A DNA stretch of 64,000 nt, from positions 10,621,692 through 10,685,691 of the forward strand of contig OW203747.1 of the NCBI GenBank assembly GCA_934045075.1, in the 5' to 3' direction. Source of the stretch: Yponomeuta sedellus. Taxonomy: Eukaryota > Arthropoda > Insecta > Lepidoptera > Yponomeutidae. This document shows, piece after piece, positions 9,263 through 19,162 of the stretch. Both the position numbers and the translations under genes were made by a program. Each line of letters begins with the position of its first letter. Positions within the stretch are counted from its first letter, which is position 1. The notes under the pieces were generated by a model. The model did not search any database. It saw only the letters and a program-made list of their open reading frames with translations, and was not told the origin of the DNA.

Positions 9263-9659
9263 TATTTTTACATACTTACGGATGGAATTACACATTATTG
9301 TTCTGAACATGTAGATAGTGTTCCTGAACTCTACCCTTAAAGACGCCGACTGACGGTGCCTGGCGAATTTATAGCGGTAGCGCGTTCCAGGTTTACATTT
9401 TAAAGCACATCAAAACCTCTATTTTCATGAGCGTCCAAATATAAGGAGACCTGTAACTAAGCATTCTTGGAATATTACGTCTAAGTGCTCAGGATAAGCT
9501 TATAGGTGATGTATCTGGGAGTAATTTATGTAAATACCTGGGTGATATCGTATCCAGAGGGATGTGTTTACATTTAGATAAATTACATAGGCAACAAGCA
9601 GGTCTTAATTACAATTTGAGCTACAATCCTGTAATTAAGATTGTTAAGTTGTAATTAGT

Positions 9660-10028
9660 TGGACGCGCTCGTGGTCTCGTCGAACCGAATGATTGGAATC
9701 AAACACTTGAGTTAAGCAACAACAGGCGAAGTCAGGTGCTGGATGGGTGACCGTCCCGTGACTGCCGCTAGTGGCAATTTTTCCAGGCGCTTCCGTGCTT
9801 TGCAAGGCAGGCTAAATCGTTAGTGCCGGCTGTGCCGTAATGGCAGTCGTTAAGCCATGTCAGAGGCCTTATGGGCGGTTAAAAACTTCTGACAGTAAGG
9901 CCCGCCACTATCTTACACTCTTCCACCAACCCGGTCTTGGCCCCCGTGGTGGAGTATGCCCTAACCTTCCTGCGATACAGGAAGAGACCCGTGCCCCTGC
10001 AGTAGGGACATACAAGGGCTGATAACAG
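9660..10028 (+). mobile_element. 5S-headed SINE, full length
   Basis: The complete order head, body and tail is present, with small changes in the 5S box (caggtgctggatgggtgac). A tail gacatacaagggctgataac ends the copy. The small ORFs over it on both strands are repeat by-products. Confidence 0.75.
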
Positions 10029-10289
10029 GGACACGTCTGGCAAATTTTGCTCAGCACAGATTTAGTTTGACAGCCGCATTTCGGTTCTTCTATGGCCACG
10101 CCTGTAAGCGCCATCTATGAAGTGGTTGGTGAACTTGTGCTGAAAACGGCTCTTAGTAATCCATCGATTAAAACTTCAGCACAATTAAAATCGATTGTCA
10201 TGAAGAATCGAGTCGGTAACTTTATAAAACGTCACGTACTCGAGCTGTCAAAAGGGTTAGATAGATTATTTATTGCATGAACACCAGAA

Positions 10290-10375
10290 ATTACGTTAGA
10301 GACTAAAAAAATAAAGTTCAGTATAAGTGGCGGCGTTATTACTAAAAGTAATTTCTTACAGACAACCATTAATGA
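10290..10375 (-). repeat. LINE-B 3' UTR remnant
   Basis: Diverged match to 12410-12450 and 56540-56585: ggcggcgttattactaaaag followed by a ttcttacagacaacc block. Antisense like every other LINE-B piece in the window. Confidence 0.5.
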
Positions 10376-10497
10376 AAAAAAAAAGAAACTGAAAGACGAG
10401 TAGTCAGCGCAACAATATTAAACAAGATATCTTTATAATTGATATACACATACAAAAACGGTACTTACATAATTATGAAATTGAGACGCATACATGT

Positions 10498-10745
10498 CGG
10501 GAGATCAACCCTTTATAAGTCCCCACTGGGGCACGGGTCTCTTCTTGAATGGCAGGAAGGTTAGGCCATACTCCACCACGAGGGCCAAGTCCGGGTTGGT
10601 GGAGGATTGTAAGTCACTGGCGGGCCTTACTGTCAGAAGTTATCAAGCCGCCCATAAGGCCTCTGACATGTCTTAACGACTGCCATTGCCATTACATGAC
10701 AGCCGGTACCAACAGCTTAACGTGCCTTGCGAAGCACGGAAGACG
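10498..10745 (-). repeat. 5S-SINE, truncated antisense
   Basis: Antisense SINE from the tail (gatcaaccctttataagtc) to the gtgccttgcgaagcacgga block; the 5S head is missing. It includes a duplicated gccatt at 10682-10693. Confidence 0.65.
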
Positions 10746-12320
10746 CATACATACATATTTGAAATGGGTTGGACTGATAAATTGATATGTTTTATTTAAA
10801 TTGGTGGTCCTGTGAACCTTACGCTGCGCCCCCTAAATTTTCCCGACCTTTGTATAACATGCTAGGTATATTAGTGAGATGGGTTGCACGTTATGTAGCT
10901 GCCAAATTGAGTTAACTTTGCTGCAAAATACGGAGGTTCAGGTGAATAATTAACAACGTACACATCACGCTATTAGTCGTGTTACCGAAATCAAAATCGC
11001 CTCGTTCGAGCCAAACTTTCGAACATCAATCACGGAGCACTCAAAACTAAATAAACAACTCTTACCCGACCAAAAGCTGCATAATGGTCTTATTACTAAA
11101 TTAACCGCTTATTTATTCATCATCACCTCGTATAGCGTTACAAAGGGGCCGGTCGCCGCATGCCTCGTAGTCTTAAGATCAACACACACTTAGCGAGAAA
11201 CACGCTGAAAAAACGCAGATTTTACCAAATTCATTAGGTCGCTGGACAGACTACTTTTCAGCCATCTGTAGGCAAAAATGGAATGTAACACACATAGTGG
11301 ATACAACCTATAGGGAAGAGGGTGATCGTGCTTTTCCACTGTATGCCTGGGGACGGCCGGTCCTACTGTTGTTCGTCGGACGTTATATTTATTGTATGTC
11401 ATGTGAAACACTTTGATTGCGCGATGCAGGAATGTTGGAGTATGTAGTGCATTTTATGTTGCCTTGTCTTGCTCTAAATAAATGTTAACAATTCTATGAA
11501 TTCCATTTAACTTACTTCCGTTACAACGTGTTAAAACTTTGCAAGTGTATGTATTTCGGATACCAATATAATAAGGCCCGATGTCCTCAAGTGATCACAA
11601 AAACCATTCATATTTTCAAGGTCGGGCCTTACGAGGATATTGGATCAAGCTGATCAAATAGCTTTAAAAACTTTGTGTAAGTTAATTAAACGCAAAGCCA
11701 TAAGCTGCCGTAAGCTTTTTGGCTTACATAGATAGAAAACACGTAGTCACTAAATATTACTTATTTATTTTGTTGTTTTGAGTGCATTGGCGAGAATGTG
11801 TGTTGTTTGATTTTTTATAAATAATTTTATTGCATACTTTTGAAATGTTTACACCATATTAGTTTTATTCTTTCTGTTATGTATAATTTCTAAAGTTGAA
11901 ATTTTAATTTACGTCGGCCACTCTAGATTTAAATTACGGCACAGATATTATTGTGACCACTGGAAATATTCCAAAAACTCCCAGAAACGCAAACGCCCGG
12001 TGAACGCCCTACCTAAACCCACCTTAAAAGGCAAGCATCTCGGCCGTTTGATTTTTTTTTAATCCCACCGTCACGATGTGAAGTCTGACTGATTAAACAA
12101 AAACTACCGCCGAATAGGCTCCACAGGAAACGTTTGACAAAGCCCTGATACGGAATTGACGGCTTTATTTAGTGGACGAGAAGCATGTTGCTTGACGACT
12201 TATGCAGCGTCACGTGACTAGTAAAATGACAACTCAGCTGAAATGCACACTTTGTGCAAAAAGCGCTACCACTGTCGCGGTTGCGCTATCACTGTGTGCG
12301 CTATCCCCACAGAAGTTTAC
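10746..12320. other. Unassigned stretch, no supported gene
   Basis: No exon or domain is recognisable on either strand. A short imperfect hairpin lies at 11574-11635 (aaggcccgat with atcgggcctt-like complement). The 73-codon minus-strand ORF at 11190-11411 has no recognisable feature and I do not call it. The missing N-terminal exon(s) of the Sidestep gene could lie here or upstream, but I found no signal peptide or Ig1 first-half motif. Confidence 0.4.
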
Positions 12321-12324
12321 AGAA

Positions 12325-12540
12325 ATGTAGAGATAGAGAACACTTTAAAGTACATAAAAATGAAAATAACATAGATATTTCTCAACCTAAGAGTACAGAC
12401 TTCGTGCGGCCTTATCACTAAAAGTATCTCTTCCAGATAACCTTTGGATGGACTGGACTAATATAACATTAGAGAAGGAAGTAGATGTACAAACAAAACA
12501 TGCAAAATGATAATTTCTGAGGTATTATACATGCCTGAAT
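12325..12540 (-). repeat. LINE-B 3' UTR fragment
   Basis: Close match to 56466-56660 (gagaacactttaaagtacat, then ctcttccagataacctttgg and atggactggactaatata). Antisense. Confidence 0.7.
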
Positions 12541-12689
12541 AAGATTGTGAATAAATTAAATTATCAATGCACACATACAAATAATTTACATAAATAAAAA
12601 AAATATATTATATATAAATACATAAATTAATAATATAATAAGTTTAATGCATTGTTATTTTTAATAATTTTTTTATGTGAAGTGTTAAA

Positions 12690-12855
12690 ATACCTCAGCG
12701 CTTGAAATTGCCAATCCGTTGTGGGTACGCGGAGTAATTAAGCCTCGTGCCCTGCAGTGAGTCTGGGACGTATGAAGAAAAGATCCATAAAAAGTACAGA
12801 AAAACTCCAAACTTAGTCCTATCAAAGTCCTTAATAAACAGAGTTTACATAATTA
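12690..12855. repeat. RTE/SINE tail debris plus LINE-A 3' fragment
   Basis: Bases 12695-12775 match the 19025-19130 repeat (gcttgaaattgcc, gggtacgcgg, gccctgcagtg). Bases 12785-12855 are an antisense LINE-A 3' UTR piece (ctccaaacttagtcctatca, aaagtccttaat). Confidence 0.5.
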
Positions 12856-12862
12856 ATTATTG

Positions 12863-13222
12863 AAGCGCTCGTGGCCTAGGCGAGCCGAGTGATAGGAATC
12901 AATCACTTGGTTAAGCAACAACAGGCGCGGTCAGGTACAGGACGGGTGAGCGTCCCGTGACTACCGCTAGTGGCATTTTTCCGAGCGCTTCCGTGCTTCA
13001 CAAGGCACGTTAAGCCGTTGGTGCCGGCTGTCATATTATGGCAGTCGTTAAGCCATGTCAGAGGCCTTATGGGCGGCTTGATAACTTCTGACAGTAAGGC
13101 CCACCACTGTCTTACAATACTTACAATACTCCACCAACCCGGACTTGCCCCCGCAGTGGAGTATGGCCTAACCTTCCGACCCGTGCCCCAGCAGTGGGGA
13201 CATACAAGGGTTGATAACGATA
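12863..13222 (+). mobile_element. 5S-headed SINE, full length
   Basis: The complete head (gcggtcaggtacaggacggg), body and tail (gacatacaagggttgataac) are present, about 115 bp upstream of the first Sidestep exon. An antisense LINE-A scrap (13232-13300, ctcacgcattgtactgac) lies between them. Confidence 0.78.
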
Positions 13223-13338
13223 CGATACATAATTATTTTAAAACATAGAACTCACGCATTGTACTGACTTTAATTCCAGACATGATTTTCATCTAAATAA
13301 GCATTGTATTCTAATAAAGCTCTCTGCATTGTTCCCAG

Positions 13339-13452
13339 GTTTGATACCCGTGAGACGGTGACGTCGCACTGGTCAGACCCCAACACCCTTGGGGTCAGAG
13401 CCAGTTTCCGTGGAGACAGCAATCCAGCTGTTCTTATTCTGACCAAACTCAA
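13339..13452 (+). CDS. Sidestep-like IgSF protein, exon A (Ig1 middle)
   Basis: An internal coding exon flanked by a good acceptor (tctgcattgttcccag) and donor (gtaagt). After one leading base it encodes 37 residues beginning FDTRETVTSHWSD and ending PAVLILTKLK. This matches the Sidestep-family Ig1 pattern, in which a Tyr-Ser-Phe-Asp-like strand, HW and RASF precede the Asp-x-Gly-x-Tyr-x-Cys motif. Sidestep proteins are transmembrane guidance molecules recognised by Beaten-path receptors on motor axons. The exon ends in phase 2 (AA), and joining to exon B restores AAG (Lys). The preceding exon is not found. Confidence is high that it is an exon and moderate for the exact paralog. Confidence 0.85.
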
Positions 13453-13512
13453 GTAAGTGTTTAACGGTGCAAACCTCTTTACACCATTTTTTATATTTCT
13501 TTAATTCTGTCT

Positions 13513-13780
13513 ATCATGTGGGTAAAGCGATATCATTCCGATGTAAAAACCTAACTGCAAAGTAGTTACTCAGGGCTGCGAGTGATGCAAATTACTTCAG
13601 CCAGATGTCGCTGCCTGTATTACGTACAGTTGTTGTGAAGAGGTTCGAAATTTCACTGATGCATGTGAGTCGCCCATTAGCTCAGTTGAAAAGAGCGCTG
13701 GCACGGATAGCCAGAGGTCGCGGGTTCAAATCCCGGCATGGGTGGAATTTTTAGCCCCTAAATAGGTTTTTAAAATCTAT
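13513..13780 (+). repeat. tRNA-like repeat unit, single
   Basis: A ~190-bp leader (tgtgggtaaagcgatatcat, ccagatgtcgctgcctgta, agaggttcgaaatttcactg) is followed by a tRNA-like region at 13674-13746. That region has the A box tagctcagttg, anticodon-stem halves ctggc/gccag around acggata, and the B box ggttcaaatcc, then the conserved tagcccctaaataggttttta end. It is a repeat, not a functional tRNA: the same unit occurs throughout the window and the T stem is imperfect. It lies just downstream of the exon A donor. Confidence 0.7.
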
Positions 13781-13824
13781 CTATCATTTTCAAAATTTAA
13801 AATTACGTCACCCATTTGACGACC

Positions 13825-14022
13825 TCTGTGGCGTAGCGGTAGCGCGTCTGCCTACCATGCAAGAGGTCCCGGGTTCGAATCCCGGCTGGGAACAAAAGAA
13901 AACCCCAGGTCTTGGATGTTTACATGTTTGTGATGTCGTTGTTTCTGGTTCCCACGACACAGGGTATCCTAGTGTGGGGCCAGAAGCAATGTATGTGCCT
14001 GTATGTAAATGTTATTATTATG
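13825..14022 (+). mobile_element. tRNA-headed SINE (family S2)
   Basis: The tRNA-like head gacctctgtggcgtagcggt has A box tggcgtagcgg and B box ggttcgaatcc. The unique body follows: ccaggtcttggatgtttaca, ttgtttctggttcccacgac, gtggggccagaagcaatgta. Other copies are at 17228, 25573 and 45221, all in the direction of the host gene. Confidence 0.8.
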
Positions 14023-14144
14023 TTATATTTTTGAGATTCCCTTAATTTTTCAGCTACTGACAGACTAGCTGATCTGACCAGACTATTAAATCTTCCTTAA
14101 CCTGCTTTTTCTGTTTTTATCCAGTTTTCTGTTTATATTATTTA

Positions 14145-14340
14145 CTAGCTGACCCAGCGAACTTCGTACCGCCTAACAGTCGATTCTTTAATATTTTTTT
14201 ATTTTTCTCACCGTAACAACCATCCTTGTACTTCAAGGAATACTCTAAAAAAAGAATCCGCGAAATCGGTTCAGCGGCTCTCGAGATTTGCGCTTATCAA
14301 TACATTCAGCGTTTCATTTTTATATTATAGATAAAATAAA
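14145..14340 (+). repeat. Lepidopteran LINE-type 3' fragment
   Basis: It starts actagctgacccagcgaactt and contains gaatccgcgaaatcggttca. This block is widespread in Lepidoptera as LINE/SINE 3' ends; shorter relatives are at 24670, 50850, 62150 and 62340. No ORF remains. The microsatellite ctctctctctctctct follows at 14521-14537, within RTE/SINE tail debris to 14680. Confidence 0.5.
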
Positions 14341-14713
14341 TAAAACACATTTTAAATAAAGCACAAAGTTGATGTCGTTCCAGTTTTATTATTTATAAAA
14401 CGCTTTACAACATCACAAGTGAAGGTACCTAAATGGATACAGAATAAAGTGGACTAACGCAAAAATAACCATTACATCAAATAAACAGAAAACGAATACA
14501 ATTTTTTCAGCAATACAGACTCTCTCTCTCTCTCTGAGGAAGGCCTGTGCCCCACAGAGTGACGTTTATAGACTACATAAAAAATACCAAAATGTGTTGA
14601 TATATTAGACGGGACGCTATGGCGCTCATTAGGGAAGGGCTATGTCCAGCAGTAGACTAGAATAGCCTGATGAATGATGATGACGATTAAACGGGATTAT
14701 TTATTGTGTTTAG

Positions 14714-15066
14714 AAGCTCTCGTGGCCTAGGCGAACCGAGTGCTTAAAATCAATCACTTGAGTTAAGCAGGCGCGGTCAGGTGCAGGATGGGTGACTGTC
14801 ACGTGACTACCGCCAGTGGCATTTTTCCGAGCGCTTCCGTGCTTAGCAAGGCACGTTAAGAAGTTGGTGTCGGCTGTCATGTAATGGCAGTCGTTAAGCC
14901 ATGTCAGAGGCCTTATGTGCGGCTTGATAATTTTTGACAGTAAGGTCCGCCACTGTCTTACAATCCTCCACCAACCCGGACTTGGCCCCCGTGGCCCCTT
15001 ACGTACGGCCTAACCTTCCTGCGATGTAGGAAGAGAGCCGTGCCGCAGCAGTGAGGACATACAAGC
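14714..15066 (+). mobile_element. 5S-headed SINE, near full length
   Basis: The complete order is present with a small deletion in the head (gttaagcaggcgcggtcagg lacks the usual caacaa). Tail gaggacatacaagcgtag. Confidence 0.75.
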
Positions 15067-16261
15067 GTAGATATCTAATATTTTGTGTAAATTACACCTA
15101 AATTCCCAACGATTCGGCTAGGTTGCAGTTGCCACGGTAACGGGTAGATAATTTTGTATACTTTTTGTATCATAACGTACCGACTTGATATCAAAGGGCA
15201 CGAAGACAAACACGAGCGCCGTATCAAATAAAAATATCAAATGTCAAAGAAGACTTGGTTGGAGAGTTTTCATTGGACACACGTGTGTGGAAACATGGAA
15301 CAGATTTATTCTCAACCACCGCAGGACGTAAAGGAACACGGTATTCTCCTTCATAAGTGACACGAGACAAGGGAATATGAAGAGAAGAAAAGACACTGTG
15401 ACTACACGACACATCACAAAAAGAGATTGAAAATCACACAGAAAAGTAACACAATATTGCAACAGAAAGAAAACGGTTTTATTACATACGTTTGGGGCTT
15501 ACGCAGCTTACGTACAAGACCCAAAAATTTTTTTTTCTATTGGCTGATTTTGTGTCCCACTGCTGGATAAAAGCAGCGGGGAATGAAGAGTCCCTTTAGG
15601 ACACTCTTCACTCCCCGCTGTCAACGGCCATTCTGTGGCACCCCGCAGATAGTTCGTGAGGTCGTCTAGCTACCTCCTCCTTGGTTGGCCATGTTTGTGG
15701 CCAATATGAAGTGTAAATATATCACAAAAATACACAGAGTAAACTGAAAAAACTGACGAATAAACTTACGCATAAAAACATAACAGACAGGTTATTTTAC
15801 CCACAGAGCTTATATTTTAATCGCTGTTGACTCTACCCTCTTCTGATACGCCACGCAACTCGTTCTAAACCAGTGTCTTCAGCGGAGAAACGTCTAGTAA
15901 AGTATCTTTGAAACTTTCATCGCGGAGTTTGTGAAAACAAGGTTTCCTTTGCTCCCAACACTTTTATACAGGACATTTCTCGGGGAAAATGTATTTTGCA
16001 CAGAGGGAGGCAAAGTGTAGCTACACTTTGGTTTCTTGTCTCGAAAGGAGGTTAGTTTAACGAGGAAAATAGTGACTTATAAGATACACAGCCAATATAT
16101 GCGGTGTATTAAATTTCCTTTCATCGTAATGATATTTAAGAGTCTCAGGCAAAATTTCCTTACTTACGTGTTCTACTCGCATTTGAACTGAAACCGCCAG
16201 AAAAATGGCAGTTTCGATGGCGTTTACAGTCTATTCTGGGAAGTACTACGATGCTAGTTAC
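15067..16261. other. Intron A-B, no recognised element
   Basis: No exon-like or repeat structure is recognised except a hairpin at 15572-15622 (gcagcggggaatgaagag with its complement ctcttcactccccgctg). Overlapping 62-72-codon minus-strand ORFs around 15224-15462 have no domain pattern and are not called. Confidence 0.4.
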
Positions 16262-16580
16262 TGTAATCTTGAGTTAAGCAACAACTGGCGCGGTAAGGTG
16301 CATAATCGTCCTGTGACTACCGCTAGTGGGATTTTTCCCAGCGCTTCCGTGCTTCGCAAGGCACGTTAAGTCGTTGGTGCCGGCTGTCATGTAATAGCAG
16401 TCGTTAAGCCATGTCAGAGGCCTCATGGGCGGCTTGATTACTTCTGACAGTAAGACCCGCCACTGTCTTACAACCCTCCACCAACCCGGACTTGGCCCCC
16501 GTGGTAGAGTATAGCCTAACCTTCTTGCGATGTATGAAGAGACCCGTGCCCGAGCGGTGGGGACATACAAGGGTTGATAT
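16262..16580 (+). mobile_element. 5S-headed SINE, head partly lost
   Basis: Starts inside the head at gagttaagcaacaactggcg and runs through body and tail (gacatacaagggttgatatc). Part of the GGATGGGTGACC box is deleted. Confidence 0.7.
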
Positions 16581-16724
16581 CGATCGATATCGAAGTGAGT
16601 GTTGGGTAAAGGACCCACTTAAATACTAAATAAAACAAATAACTTACAAATTCTGTCCGCGTCGACGCCTCTCGACTTGGTAGCCGGCGCCGCCCGGGGT
16701 GGGTGCACTGAGGTTTGGGGATCC

Positions 16725-17102
16725 CTAGACTTCCCCGTCTACCCCCAAGAGCTCTTTCCCCAGAAAGCTACGTACCTGCAGTGCGTGTCGTGCAAGTGCA
16801 CTGCAGGTACGTAGCTTTCTGGGGAAAGAGCTCTTTGAAAGAGAGAAAGAGCGCTTCGCGCGTTTCACCAAAATATATTTGTCCACTATTTTGGGCGATC
16901 CGTCGCCCAAAACCAAAAGCATTAACACGGGATCCGTCCCGGAACGTATCTCACACTTCACACGAAGATACAAGCCCGGCAATCTGATTGCCACACCGAT
17001 TTGGGCCAACAAACGCTCCACACGCTTCAAATCCACATTGCAATCAAAAAACAAGAGATCAAAGTGTGCACAGACTAATCCGACAACTGTCAACTCTGTC
17101 AT
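16725..17102 (-). CDS. Unrecognised ORF, 125 codons, in intron
   Basis: An open minus-strand frame starting MTELTVVGLVCAHFDLLFFD. Its first ~95 residues include an alternating Leu/Val/Arg stretch (VERLLAQIGVAIRLPGLYL). The last ~30 residues run into the perfect inverted repeat at 16748-16837, so the C-terminal part is artefactual. I recognise no domain. It sits antisense within intron A-B of the Sidestep-like gene. It could be a fragment of an unidentified transposon gene or a chance ORF. Confidence 0.2.
   Translation of the reverse strand: MTELTVVGLVCAHFDLLFFDCNVDLKRVERLLAQIGVAIRLPGLYLRVKCEIRSGTDPVLMLLVLGDGSPKIVDKYILVKRAKRSFSLSKSSFPRKLRTCSALARHALQVRSFLGKELLGVDGEV
16747..16838. repeat. Perfect ~40-bp inverted repeat
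   Basis: The arm agagctctttccccagaaag continuing to ctgcagtgc is repeated in exact reverse complement after an 11-base loop (gtgtcgtgcaa). No mismatch is visible in the arms, which suggests a recent origin. Confidence 0.8.
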
Positions 17103-17109
17103 GTAGTCT

Positions 17110-17222
17110 GAATGCTTAACTGTAGTGCTGTCAGGTCACTTCGAATTTCTCGGCAAAGAGCGTGACAGAACGTTAATTAAGTATTTACTTTGAAATTCTC
17201 GATTCAGAAACTGGCCCTTAAT
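17110..17222 (+). repeat. Short interspersed repeat shared with 56277-56378
   Basis: Shared blocks: gttaattaagtatttactt/gttaagtatttacttagtg, then gaaattctcgattcag/gaaattctcaattaag, then aactggcc. The part before these is inverted between the two copies (agtgctgtcag versus its complement), as expected of a small inverted-repeat element. Confidence 0.5.
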
Positions 17223-17227
17223 ACTTT

Positions 17228-17430
17228 TTTTGACGACCTCTGTGGTGCAGCGGTCGTGTATCTGCCTACCATGCAAGATTTTCCTGGTGCAAACCCCGGC
17301 TGGGGACAAAAAAATCCCAGGTCTTGTATGTTTACATGTTTGTGATGTCGCTGTTTCTGGTTCCCACGACACAGGGTATCCTAGTGTGGGGCCAGAAGCA
17401 ATGTATGTGCCTGTATGTAAATGTTATGTT
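17228..17430 (+). mobile_element. tRNA-headed SINE (S2) abutting exon B
   Basis: Same family as 13825-14022, with a decayed B box (ggtgcaaaccc). Its tail ends about 33 bp before the exon B acceptor, so the pyrimidine-rich tract used by exon B (tgttgtgttgtcttaatg) lies partly in or beside the SINE tail. Confidence 0.75.
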
Positions 17431-17463
17431 GTGTTGTCTTAATGTATGTTTGATTGTTCACAG

Positions 17464-17549
17464 GCCTGAGGACACCGGGGAGTACAGATGCAGGGTGGAC
17501 TTCCTAAAATCGCCGACTAAGAATACTCGTCTCAACTTGACTGTCTTGA
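17464..17549 (+). CDS. Sidestep-like IgSF protein, exon B (end of Ig1)
   Basis: An 86-bp internal exon with acceptor ttgattgttcacag and donor gtaagt. Joined to exon A it reads KPEDTGEYRCRVDF, then LKSPTKNTRLNLTVL. This is the Ig F strand (Asp-x-Gly-x-Tyr-x-Cys, the second Ig1 cysteine) followed by the C-R-V-D-F-x-x-S-P-T-x-N signature diagnostic of Sidestep-family proteins. It ends in phase 1 (A), and joining to exon C gives ATA (Ile). The 3' end of this exon and its donor are copied in the tandem duplication immediately downstream. Confidence 0.93.
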
Positions 17550-17868
17550 GTAAGTACCGCGTTAAAAAAGGTTTTCGACTTGTGTTTAAAAAAATGTTTT
17601 ATAAAATAATATCAAGCGACATCAGAACTGTAACTCATGGTGTCTGGTACACTAACAATCTGTTAATCTACTGTTAACAGCTGTCATTTGGCCAAGTGCA
17701 CACTTGACTGTCTTGAGTAAGTACCACGTTAGAGAAGCTTTTCGACTTGTGCTTAAAAAACGTAAGATAAAATAATATCAAGCGACTTCAAAACACTAAC
17801 CCCCGGTGTCGGTAAACTAACAATCTGTTAATCTACTGTAACAGATGTCAGTTAGCCAAAGGGCACAC
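17535..17868 (+). repeat. 167-bp tandem duplication carrying a 5' splice site
   Basis: Two direct copies (17535-17701 and 17702-17868) begin acttgactgtcttgagtaag. They share gcttaaaaaa/gtttaaaaaa, aataatatcaagcgac, ctaacaatctgttaatctac and the closing gccaa...gcacac. The first copy starts inside exon B, so both copies contain the exon end and the donor gtaagtacc. An inverted partial third copy (acagctgttactagtagatt) is at 17884-17935. Confidence 0.85.
17681..17716 (+). CDS. Candidate 36-nt in-frame microexon
   Basis: Created by the tandem duplication: an acceptor at the end of the first unit (tctactgttaacag) and the duplicated donor (gtaagt at 17717). It is 36 nt long, has no stop and keeps phase 1. 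Spliced between exons B and C it would add 12 residues, TVIWPSAHLTVL, after LTVL of exon B. Use of this exon is inference. Confidence 0.3.
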
Positions 17869-17984
17869 AGAAAAAAAATATGTGACAGCTGTTACTAGTA
17901 GATTAACAGAGTGTTAGTGTACGAGACACTGGGGTGTATTGAAACACGCTTATTATGGTCTTACAACGTCGACTTTTATTATAT

Positions 17985-18625
17985 TTGACAGGTAGGCCTG
18001 TTTACAAGTGATGGAAAGTGTGAAGGTGATATAGAAAGAAGAGTAAAAGCGGGAAATTGTGTAAACGCTGCCTTGCACTCCATTGTGTGTAGCCGAAACA
18101 TCTCCAAAAGAGCTAGATTGGCTATTCATAGTGGCGTGCTGGTCCCAACACTTTTGTATGGTAGCGAGACTTGGAGAAAGGCGAGAAAGTAGAATTAATG
18201 CAGTAGAAATGAGGTCCTTGAGAAGTATGTGTAGTGTTACTTTGAATGACAGGATACGCAATAGTCTGTTCAGAGAACATTTTGGACTGAAAGAGGATGT
18301 AGTGACTAAAATTGAAAAAGGAATGTTGCGTTGGTTTGGACATGTGGAGAGGATGAAGGAAGAAAGATTGACGAAACAAATATACATTGCGAATGTGAGT
18401 GGAAGGGTTGGTAAGGGTCGTCCCAGGCGGACATACATCGACCAGATAGGGGATGTATTAGCAAAATGAAATATAAAAAGTACTCGGAACCGGCGTGCGT
18501 GCATGCAACGACTTATGAACGTTGATGAAGCGAAGGTGATCTGTCAGGATCGTGGCAAGTGGCAGTCCCTGGTCTCTGCCTACCCCTCTGGGATACAGGT
18601 CCTACATTATGTATGTATGTAGGAC
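17985..18625 (+). pseudogene. LINE-C ORF2 C-terminal fragment
   Basis: The 3' end of a non-LTR element. In broken frames it reads SDGKCEGDIERRVKAGNCVN, then ISKRARLAIHSGVLVPTLLY, GSETW, and an open section NAVEMRSLRSMCSVTLNDRI through GMLRWFGHVERMKEERLTKQ to GRPRRTYIDQIGDVL. This is the post-RT region typical of a common insect LINE. At least one frameshift separates the first part from the 128-codon open section (18083-18469). Relatives in this window are at 29600, 46900, 54290 and 62800. The copy is dead, in the sense strand of the largest intron. Confidence 0.75.
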
Positions 18626-19024
18626 CGGCAGGTAGGTACACATAGATACACACAGGTGGCGCTAGTAGTATTCTAAATGCATTATATTGCTATTACATAC
18701 CTAAGTAATTTTAACAGGGTTAAGAGTCTTCTTCTTAGCGTATCTGTCAAATTAGAAAGAAAAGAAAAGAAGAAAGAAAAACACATTTATTACAGCAACA
18801 GTTATGAGACACCACAATACAAAGTAATAAACAAAACATTTACAAACACGGTGTTGCTCTGCTGCTGCAATAGGCAGCTGACTCAGCATACTGCCGAGGG
18901 TATTATTCCCCAGCACTGATTTTCAGTCAGCGCCTGTCCCATGAGGGCTCCACGCGCGGCACATCATCATATTGTTAAATTAGCGGTACGTTTAGTCAAC
19001 TAGGATTTGGTACATACCATAATG

Positions 19025-19130
19025 CTTGCAGTGCTTGAAATTCCCGATCCGCGCTGGGTACGCGTGGCTAAGCCCATACTCTCTCTCTGAGAGAGGACCT
19101 ATGCTGGGACGTTTAGGGGCTACGTAGAAA
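19025..19130 (+). repeat. RTE/SINE tail element
   Basis: Blocks gtgcttgaaattcccgatcc, cgctgggtacgcg and ctctctctgagagaggacc, matching 6295-6400 and 12695-12775. A common lepidopteran retroelement 3' end. Confidence 0.45.
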
Positions 19131-19162
19131 TAAAATAAAAAAGGTATTTGGTTAAAATAAAC

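Noticed and set aside
10092..10280. 62-codon ORF as the missing first exon of the Sidestep-like gene
   Set aside because: No signal peptide, no Ig1 first cysteine or W-Y/F-K/R-D motif, and no donor in a phase compatible with exon A.
13270..13452. 60-codon minus-strand ORF
   Set aside because: Antisense of exon A, which has both splice sites and Sidestep-family coding on the + strand.
13674..13746. tRNA-like region as a working tRNA gene
   Set aside because: Repeated in about 15 copies within a conserved non-tRNA context, with an extra base and a mismatch in the T stem; it is a repeat module.
13826..13897. tRNA-like region with good A and B boxes as a tRNA gene
   Set aside because: Head of SINE family S2, always followed by the same unique body.
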